Positions 11,899-20,498 of a stretch of DNA of 43,330 bases are shown one piece after another (the stretch's first letter is position 1; each line of letters starts with the position of its first letter). The DNA is from Prorocentrum cordatum (lineage: Eukaryota; Sar; Dinophyceae; Prorocentrales; Prorocentraceae): assembly GCA_963575745.1 (NCBI GenBank), contig CAUYUJ010015707.1:22501-65830 (forward strand), given 5' to 3'. The position numbers were made by a program, and so were the translations under genes. Under the pieces are notes generated by a model. The model had not been told where the DNA came from. It ran no database searches and saw only the letters and a list, made by a program, of their open reading frames with translations.

Positions 11899-11950
<52 letters not shown>

Positions 11951-11977
11951 AAAAACAACAACAACAACAATGAGAGA

Positions 11978-12037
<60 letters not shown>

Positions 12038-12056
12038 AAACAAGAGAGAAGAGGAG
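11700..12056. repeat. Polypurine tract with two (GA)n microsatellites
   Basis: 11710-11870 is GGA/GAA-rich. 11904-11945 and 11975-12035 are (GA)n, separated by AAAAAACAACAACAACAA. Long frames over it are Leu/Ser or Glu/Arg homopolymers. Confidence 0.9.
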
Positions 12057-12265
12057 GTAGGTCCCCAAGGTCCCCGACGAGGCCCCCGAGGCCCCTTGCG
12101 AGGCTCACGAGGTCGCCCTGGTAGGTCCAAACTCGCGGGTGCCCGGGGAACGACGCCAGCACCGGCCGCATCTCCGAGCATCGCGAGGACCGCAGCCGCC
12201 CCGCGCTCTTTTGCGCCCCCCTCCCCCTCCCCCTATCGATGCAGGCGTGGCACTTCTTGTTTTTA

Positions 12266-12716
12266 TTACCGACCTCTTTCGAGCAAGTGCTGCAAGTACC
12301 ATTTGACAAGGAAGCGCTCGATAAATTGCGTGCGCTCAACGTTGTTGCCCCGTTCCTTGGCATTGTTATCCGCCACCCCCTGGGGGGCCCCCAAGCTCTC
12401 GCACTCGACGCTGTTGTATCGGTTCCAGGCCAACGATCCTGCAGCATCCCGTTGTTGAGACTTGGAGCCTCCAGTGTCTCTTGGAACCCTTTGTGCAATC
12501 ACTCTGCGTTATTATGAACCGCGCAGGGGTGCCCTGGGGCCTGGGCCCCTTGTTGCTGGTGTCGATGTTGATGATGCCGATGCTGCTACAGTTGCTACTT
12601 CGTCTGCTGCTGCTGCTGTTGTTGCTCCTCCTCCTTGCTCTCTTCGTCCTCCTCCTCCTCATCCTCCTTCCCCTCCCCCTCCTCCTCGTTCCTCCTCCTC
12701 CTCCTCCTCCCTCCTC

Positions 12717-12748
<32 letters not shown>

Positions 12749-15700
12749 TCGCCATCCTCCTTTCGACCCTCTCTCATGAGGTGTTCCACTATCGGCTGGC
12801 GGCAAGGGCCGGAGGCCTGCGCATTGTACGACTCATCCGCATAATTGTGAGTCCAAGTGGCATTGCCTGCGAATGCCATCTGATCGCAGAGATGTTCAGC
12901 CAGTGCGTGCACTTTCATGGTGACTCTCAAGCCCGCAGCAGTCCACCCAGCCATGATTCTGGTCGCGCAGGCCCTGCAATGATCTAGTGCTGTCTCGGAC
13001 ATACGCCGCGGCTCCGACTTCAAAACGCCGTAGAGCTCAAGCAGGGCCTCGCCAACTCCTAGTAACTGTGAGCCCTCGTCCCCGCGATGCCCGCTTGCAT
13101 TGATCAGGGCGTCGCCGCCCTTCCTCGACAGGAGCTCTACAAAGAAGGGTAATAAAATTTTGGCTTTGCCTGCCTTCAACTTCAGGAAATCACCATTTAT
13201 CACGCCCTTGAAGGACAATGCGGGCAGCCTGTCGTTGTCTGGGGTGTTGTGCCTCCTGTAGAAATCTTTCATCATTGACGTCACCGTGTAATCTTTCTCG
13301 TCTTCGTCATCACCGAAAAACTTTTCATTGCCCAGTTCAGAAATGACTTTTCCTTCATAGTATCCCAATATACCCAACTCCAAGAAGTGCATGCTGTCCA
13401 GGAGGACATGGTCCGTCGTGAGTCCTGGAACCCCCGCCCACTGCAGCGAGGGGTTGGGGAAAAGCCGGCAAATATAATTCAATCCGCCTTCGGGTTTTTT
13501 GTACGTGTGAATAAACCGCATCGCCTCTGCAAAATCAGAAGTCCTCTGCCCGTTGAGAATATCAGGGTATCCTTTCAAACTGGGTTCTAAACGGTCTCCC
13601 CTCGTAACATTTGGAAGGATATGATTGCCGGGTTTCTTATCGAATACAACGCCACCCTTCTTGCGGGACCTCACAGTGCAATCGCAAATCTGATCCTGAA
13701 GCCACGCTGACCCATCTCGAGGCACGCGGTGGGCCTGCAGGCAAGTCGCAGCGGTTCGCTCAAACCAACCATGGGTTCGTCGCTTTCCTCTAGTTGCAAA
13801 GTTGACGAAAGCTCGACGGGGCTTGAAACATCTGAGGCAACCGTGCGTCGTTCGATAATCGGGCAGACCAAAGCTTTTGGGGGGCTCATCCATGTCACAG
13901 CTTATCTCCACCACTGCGACATGGCACATGGCCCCTGCCCTATCCTTGAAAAGAGGTTTGCCCGCGAGCATCTCGCGAATCGTGTCGGCTGGCCAAGGTC
14001 GACCATGAAAATCTGTCGTTGGCCATGTCCCTAAGGCCGCTGCTTGGGCATGCGTGGCAAAAATCCCCCAAATACGTTGCACCGTGCGCGCCCCGCGGCA
14101 GCCGCAGTTGCAAATTGACCTTCCGCGCAGGCTCACCATGGGGATGCATTGAAAACCAGGGCCAAGCTTTCGGCGGGCCCGGACGGATGCATCGCGGGGG
14201 GGCCCTTTCCCCTCCATTGTAAAGCAACGTCAGTGATGTTTGCGCTGTTGTTCCTCCTCCTGTTCCCCTTCCCTCCTAGTTCGTTTGGCCCGTAGGTTTT
14301 CAGACCTTGCGTTCGAATGCTCCTCTTCGCCCCCCTCGTCCCCTCCCCATCCCTCCTCCTGGGCCAGGGGGCGCAGAGATGTGAGCCCCCTTCCGAAAGC
14401 GCAGTTCTAGCTTTCAAAACCTTCTGTCGGATCTGTGGATACAAGACACGAAAATCTGCCCGGCCCTCGCCGGGCCAACGCTGGCGCATGAGAGTTCGCG
14501 CCCCCCCACCACGGCAATCCACGCGCAGTTTATGCTGCGCGCGTACATAACGCAGCAAATATGCATGCGTTCAAACCAGTAAACACATTACCAGTGATCC
14601 TACACAAACCATGCGTAAATCACCATAATCTTAACTAACTCGCACAATGTTTCACAAATGGCCAACTACCCGATCATTTTCTGGGAAACGACGCTTTTTT
14701 GATGTTATTATAATACAGAGCTCCCAGCGCGCGCGTTGCGGCTTAACTTGGGGATTCAATCGGCCACCGCGCCGACGCGGGCGGCGGGGGCGCATGCGAA
14801 CGCCCCCGCTGGCGCCTTCGGTGGAGCCCCCTACGGGGCCACGAAACGTGCGAGGGGTGCGCCGGAATGGGTGGCAGGGGCGCATGCGAACGCCCCCACT
14901 TGGGCCTTCGGTCGAGCTCCCTATGGGGCCACGAAACGCGCGAGAGGTGTGCCGAAAAGGGCGGAGGGGGCGCACGCGAACGCTCCCATGTGGGCCTTCG
15001 GCGGAGCTCCTTGCAGTGAGCGGCCTGGATAAGGACATTTATGTGTTTCCAAAAGAGTTCGGTCATTCGTTAGGTTTACATGCGTTCCTTGGCCTTTTTG
15101 GCGGCGAGCCCTCCACGCCCCTCCCCCCCCCCCCCCCGAGTTTGGACGCGCGGGTTCGCTTGGTCAACGAGGGCGGCTGGTCTAAGGGGCGAGGCCCCAA
15201 GAAGGCCCCAGCGGGGGCGTTCCCACGCGCCCCCGCCATTTTTTTCGGCACGCCCCCACGCGTCCCGCGCCATGCCCCCATAGGGAGCCCCACTGGAAGC
15301 TCAAGTGGGCGCGTTTGCTCCCCCGCCGCCCACTCTGGCACGCCGCTCGCACGCTTCGCGGCCCCATGCAGTCACTGGCCTAATCTAATGAACGATAAGT
15401 AAGGGGCGAATCTGTTTTTCCCCCAAGGAGGGCCCACGACGTCCGCAGGAACGTACGGGCCCTTTTTCTAGCGGCGCTCCGCAGCCATATATGCTCTTGC
15501 GATTCGACCACCGCCCCTTCTGCCAAACCACCGGAAATCCGATCGGTCACCGCTAAGGGCGCACTTTAGCTTCCAGGCCAACATGGGAACTGTTCGATCG
15601 TGTCGGGCGAGCGCGTGGTCTGCACTGCCCACGACAGAGAACATGTGCAAGAAGCTGTGTTCACTTGGAAATCAGATCGGTCGCCGCTGAGAGTTCACTT

Positions 15701-18700
15701 TTAGTTCCCAGGCCAACATGACGACTTTTCGATTGTGGGCGCTGCAGAAACTCCTCGCGGGCGGGGGGGCGGGGCGCGCGCGCGCGGGGCACGCGCTGCC
15801 CATGACAGAGATTATGCGCGAGAAGCTATGTTAACTTTGAGGTTCGATCGGTCACCGCTAAGGGCGCGCTTTAGTTTCCAGGCCAACATGGCGACGTTTC
15901 GACTGTGGACCATGCAGAAACTCCTCACGGGGCGCGCGCGCTGGGTCTGCGCTGCACACTGCAGACCACATGCGCAAGAAGCTATGTTAACTTGGAAGTC
16001 CGATCGGTCACCGCTGAGGTGTTACTTTAGTTCCCAGGCCAACTTGGCGATGTTTCGATTGTGGGCAATACAGAAACTCCTCACGGGCGCGCGCGCGCGG
16101 GGTCCGCATTAATTGCCCAAGACCGAGAACGCGCGCAGGAAGCTATGCGAAGTTGGCAATCCGATCGGCCACCGCTAAGGCAGCACTTTAATTTCCAGGC
16201 CTGCAAGGCGAAACTCATCACGGGCGGGCGCGCGCGCGTGCGGGGTCTGCAATGCCCGCGGCAAATGCCATGCGCAAGAGGCCATCGCAACATGGGGGCG
16301 TTTCGGTTGTGGACAATGCAGAAACTCCTCGCGGCCAGACGCGCGCGCCGACGCGCGCTCGGGGTCTGCGCAGGCCGCGACAGAGAACATGCGCAAGACG
16401 CTGTTCGAACTTAGGAAGCCGATCGGCCACCGCTAAGGGTTCACTTGGGTTTCCAAGCCAACATGGCGGCTTCACGGTTTTGGAATATCGCAGAAAACTC
16501 GCCACGGGCGGGCGCACTGCCCATGACATATCACATGCGCAAGAAGCTCCATTAATTTTGAAGTCAGATCGGTCACCGCTGCGGGCTCACATTAGTTCCC
16601 AGGCCAACATGGAGACTTTTCGATTGCGGGCGAAACAGAACCTCCTCACGGGCGGACGCGACGCGCGCGCGCGCCCGCGCGCGGGGTCGGCGGATAACAT
16701 GCGCAAGCAGCGAAGTTAATTTAGAAGTCCGGTCGGCCACCGCTAAGGGTTCACTTCAGTTTCCAAGCTAACATGGCGACTTTTCGATTGTGGTTAATAC
16801 AGGGCCCCCTCAGGGGCGGCGGGGGGGGCGGGGCGCGCGCGCGTGCCTGCGGGGTGCTGCCAGCGACAGAGAACATGCGCAATAAGCCATGTCAACTTGG
16901 AGTCCGATCGGTCACCGCTGCGGGGGCACTGTCAGTTTCCAAGCCAACATGGCGAGTTTTCGATTGTGGACGCTGCAGCAACTCCTCTCGCGCGCGCCCC
17001 CGCAAGGAGCGATGGGGGCCCGAGACATGAGCTGGGCCTTAACGCGACCACCGTTTCATTATAATGCAACGGCGGTCGCGCCCGACATATATGTCGCGCC
17101 TGGCCTCGCTGGCCCGACATATACGTCGGGCCAGCGAGCCCCGAACCGCGCGGCATAAGGAGCGGAGGGTGCCCCAGCGAGGGACCGGGCCTCAATGCTC
17201 CTACTTTGGCACGCGGGCGAAAACTCCAGCGCGCGCCCCGCAAGGAGCGGGGGGGCCCGAGAGAGGCGCCTGGCTTGCGCGCGACCGCCGTCGCACTACG
17301 TCGAGCAAGCGCAAGGAATTCGGTGGAACCACGAAACGCGTAATGGGGCGTTCCGAATTAGGTGGCGGGGGCGCACGCGAACGCTCGCAGCGGGGCCTTT
17401 GGCGGGGCCCAGCACGGGGCAACTCAAGGCGTGAGCGGTGTGCCGAGATGCGTGGCGGAGACGCCGGCGAACGTTGCCACTCTCGCGGCATTCGGGCGAT
17501 GATGATGACGACGGTGATGGTGATGGCGATGGCGATGTGATGAGGCAAGGCCGACTCCATGTCCACGCAACGTTGGCCCGGGCCCTGGGAAAGCCGAGCG
17601 GGCAGAGCTCGGGCATTCCGCCCCGCGGCGGCGGAACCTTTCCCAGGCGTGGGCCGGGGGGGCAAGGCGGCCCAAGAGGCCTAACCCAAGACGGCCCGAT
17701 GCGGCCTAACCCAAGACGGCCCAAGTTGCCGAAAGAAAAACAGCCCAACATGTGCGTTGCTGCTCTCGCCGCGGGTTGGCGAGTGGCGCTGTGCATGGTG
17801 ATGCTCGATGCCGCAATCTGCAATGCCCTGCCTCGCAATGGGGTTAAATTGTTTCCCTGCAGCGAAGGCTCATCCAGAACCTCTAGGCTGATGTTTCGGT
17901 GATTCTGGGCCGTCTTGGGCCGTCTGAAAGGATTTCGGGGCCCCGACCTAGATCCAGGCGCAGTTTCTCCATCATGGGGGGCCCGTGCGGGTTGCGCCAC
18001 TGGGGCCTTCGGCGGACCTCCGCAAGTTTCTCGGGCAGGCGGGCGGCGATGAGCCATGGAATGTTGAGGTTCGACACTTGGTTGTCAAGTTTTGCATAGT
18101 CAGCAAAGAGGCGTACTGGTATGCACCGATCTGGCCCGTATGTCTTAACGACTGCATGCTGGTAAAAATTGCTGCAGCAGAGCGATGGGTCGGACTTGGG
18201 TCTGAGAAAAGAGTCGGGGTCCGATTCAAATTGGCGGCCCATGACCTCGTGAAACGGCACGAAAGGAATCTCTTCCAACTTCGACCGTCTTGCTTTCGAC
18301 GCCCGTAGAGGAACACATATATACTCAAGCAGCTCGCGTTTGACATCATCAGTCCCAACCACACTGTCAATAGCTCTCGCACTGTTTTTGGAGTGAACCA
18401 GGTCTTTCGAGAACTTCTCAACTCCACGGCCGCCAGCCAGTGTAATCAAACGGCACAATCTCACCAACCTTGACAAACATATCCTCCCCCGATTCCTCCC
18501 TCGTTCCTCCTCTCTCCTCGTTCCTCCTCTCTCCACCTCATCCTCTAGTTATTCCTCTCCTCCTCGCTAGTGCTCCTTGAGCGTATAGCCACCTGTGCGA
18601 CGTCATAGCGCCACTGAAAAACAGCGACAGCAGCATGTTGCGGAGATCCCTGCCAGGGCCATTGGAACCAGTGGTCCCCGCGGCCACCGCGGCCCGGGCG

Positions 18701-18810
18701 CTGCTTCTCCATGATTCGATCCCCTTGCGCCCGAGAAGCCCAATGGAGCGGCTGGCGAGCTTGGCGCGCGCGTGGCGCTTGACGGCTGTCAAGTCGGACT
18801 TGCTTGCCAT
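12266..18810 (-). CDS. Transposase-like dinoflagellate protein, 736 aa, 4 exons (complete)
   Basis: Exons on the minus strand are 18810-18593, 18468-18078, 14166-12768 and 12468-12266. All introns are GT-AG, all junctions keep phase (2, 0, 1), and the total is 2211 nt with a TAA stop. The ATG lies in GCCATGG context, 21 nt after a spliced-leader-like relic. The protein has a CNCGC cluster (residues 222-226), a CLRC pair (313-316), DSMHFLELG (from residue 460) and, near the end, KxH (621-623) with WxxxYxxE (641-648). The DSMH...LG signature recalls Tnp2/CACTA-type transposases. The C-terminal KxH/WxxxY motif is shared with the second copy at 30390-30849. Activity and exact family are inference. 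Intron 2 is 3.9 kb of repeats, and intron 3 is purine-rich on the coding strand. Confidence 0.75.
12595..12767. repeat. CTG then CTCCTC tract in intron 3
   Basis: Low-complexity pyrimidine DNA on plus, purine-rich on the coding strand. It extends the exon-3 reading frame as a false Glu/Gln/Arg-rich tail. Confidence 0.8.
14167..14784. other. Start of the 3.9-kb intron 2, unique DNA
   Basis: No repeat structure or exon was recognised. It lies at the 3' end of the long intron of the transposase-like gene, as that gene is read. Confidence 0.45.
14785..15020. repeat. 90-bp direct repeats, about 2.5 copies
   Basis: CGCATGCGAA-type starts recur at 14791, 14881 and 14971, exactly 90 bp apart. Each unit contains GCCTTCGG, GGAGCTCC, GGGGCCACGAAACG and GTGTGCCG. 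Because 90 is divisible by 3, all frames stay open and mimic a 30-residue protein repeat. Confidence 0.85.
15190..15380. repeat. Inverted copies of the 90-bp repeat family
   Basis: GGCACGCCCCCACGCG, GGGAGCCCCACTGG and TCTGGCACGCC are reverse complements of the core of the 14785-15020 units, so the two blocks form a loose inverted repeat. Related units lie at 17325-17480 and 11360-11700. Confidence 0.55.
15541..17030. repeat. Satellite of ~135-175-bp units, nine copies
   Basis: GATCGGTCACCGCT or close variants occur at 15541, 15675, 15846, 16002, 16163, 16421, 16567, 16729 and 16905. Each is followed by TTTCCAGGCCAACATGGCGA, CGATTGTGG, CAGAAACTCCTC, a variable CG-rich run and GAACATGCGCAAGAAGC. 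The array lies in intron 2 of the transposase-like gene. Most frames that start at its ATGG are chance ORFs. Confidence 0.9.
17083..17138. other. Two adjacent perfect hairpins
   Basis: 17083-17096 is the palindrome CGACATATATGTCG. 17105-17118 (CTCGCTGGCCCGAC) is perfectly complementary to 17125-17138 around a 6-base loop, ATATAC. Both share the GACATATA core. They could be terminator-like, a small-RNA hairpin or a recombination relic. They sit inside an intron. Confidence 0.7.
17325..17735. repeat. 90-bp-family units followed by CAAGACGGCCC repeat
   Basis: 17325-17480 repeats ACCACGAAACGCG...GGCGGGGGCGCACGCGAACG. 17655-17735 has GGCCTAACCCAAGACGGCCC twice. Both lie within intron 2. 17736-18077 is otherwise unique. 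Confidence 0.6.
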
Positions 18811-18831
18811 GGCGACTGATCGCCACAAAAA

Positions 18832-18848
18832 CTTGGGCCGAGCGCTAC
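18832..18848 (-). other. Spliced-leader-like relic upstream of the 736-aa gene
   Basis: On the minus strand this reads GTAGCGCTCGGCCCAAG. It matches the DinoSL at GTAGC and at GGC-CAAG, with one T-to-C change and a shortened middle. It ends 21 nt before the ATG at 18810. This is the weakest of the four relics. Confidence 0.4.
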
Positions 18849-19504
18849 TTTGGGGCTTCTTAGTTTTGTGGGTCTGGGGCCTGCAGTGGACCTCTGGGGG
18901 GCCCTTGGGGTTTCTCGGGAGCTGCAGCGGCGGGGGCTGGGCCCCCGCCGCCCAGCCCTCATGTGGGGCTGCAGCGGCAGGGGGGCCAGGCGCTAGTGTG
19001 TTTGTTAGGGGAGTGAGGTCGAGAGATCCAGGGGCCTGAGATTCGAAAGTGCCGAGTCGTCGGATGTCCGGATGTCCTGAGCATTCGCGCGGCTCCTTGC
19101 TCGTATTCCTCCTACCTCTTCCCTCCCCCCCTCTCGTCTTCCCCCCCCCTCCTCCAGTATCCAGCCCTCTTGATTCTTAAGGGGGGCCGGAGGAAGGGGA
19201 TGGGGGAAGAGTAGGAGGGGGAGGAAGAGGGGGGGGAGGGAAAGGAGGCGGAGGAGGAAAAGGAAGAGGAGGAAGAGGAGGACAACTGATTCCAAGTCGG
19301 CGGCCTGCCGTCGACTCGAGGTCCAACAGCCTGCGCCAGCAGCACTGTATTAAACGCTTCACAGGGTGATGGGCAATATATGCAGCCGGCGCCATGTCTC
19401 GAGGCCTCGCATTCGACCCCATCGTACTATTTGCAGGGTTGGGATCCACATATTCAAATCTTTTGAGCGTTCCTGCGTGCTCCCGGGATCAGAGGCGTGG
19501 ATTT
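18849..19504. other. Intergenic DNA with pyrimidine and purine tracts
   Basis: The segment between the two minus-strand genes holds unique GC-rich DNA to 19100, a CTCCCC tract near 19105-19165 and a GGA-rich tract at 19185-19290. No exon was recognised. Confidence 0.5.
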
Positions 19505-20465
19505 TCAACGTCTGGAGGCCCTCCGAGACAGCTCAAGAGCGCAATGTTTGAAAACCGCCAGCGCCCTGCGCTGGTTGCTCCACATCTGCCCGCCACCGTG
19601 CCCCTGCGCGGAGTGGGGTCAACAAGAATTCCTATTGAGCCTGGACCCCCTCTTTGGGGCTTGCCACCGACGCCGACCGATCGGTCCAGGACGCCCGGGA
19701 TAGCTTCCCGACGGCCCAAGATAGGCCTCCAAGAGCACTCCCAAGAGGGCCCCAAGACGGCCCAAGAGCCTTCCAAGACGGCCCAAGAAGCCCCCGAGAC
19801 AGTTCCAAGAAGGGCCCCCGACGGGAAACCCAGCCCTCGGCCCCGAGAAGCCCATCCTAGGTCCTAGGAGGCCCCGAGATTGAAGCCCCCAAGAGGCCCG
19901 CAGGAAGCAGGAAGCACAAAGGGGCCCTCAAGAGGCCCCCAGAAAGCTCCAAGACTCCCCCAAGAGCTCCCAAGAGGCCCCCAAAAGTCGCCCTCAACAG
20001 ATATTCCTCGAGACCCTGAGCACAAGGTTACCAGAAACACGGCGGGCAAATGCCCTCCCACCGCGATTCGCAAACAAGGGCGCGGCTCACCAGCAGCAGC
20101 TCGGTCCCCAGGCGGCGGGGCGCGGCTCACCATCAGCAGCTCGGTTCCCGGGCTGAGGATGCAGGTCGGACGGTCGACGGCCTGCCTCACGAGCTCGACG
20201 ATGACGAAGCCTGGGTACACCCGAGCCAGCTCTCTTCCTCCTGCTCCCTCCTCCTCCCCCCCCCCTTATCCTCCTCCTCCTTCTCCTCCTCCCCCCCTCG
20301 TCCCCCTCGAACATCCATCCTCCATCTCGTCGCCCACCCTCCTTCGCATCCTCCTCCTCCTCATCATCATCATTATCCTCGCCGTCGTCGTCGCCGTCGG
20401 CGTCGTCATCGTCGCCGTCGTCGGCAATCCTCATCCCCACCCTTCATCATCACAATCATCCCAAT

Positions 20466-20498
<33 letters not shown>

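Noticed and set aside
15541-17030. A CRISPR-like array
   Set aside because: The units are long and diverged with CG-rich variable runs, and the genome is eukaryotic.
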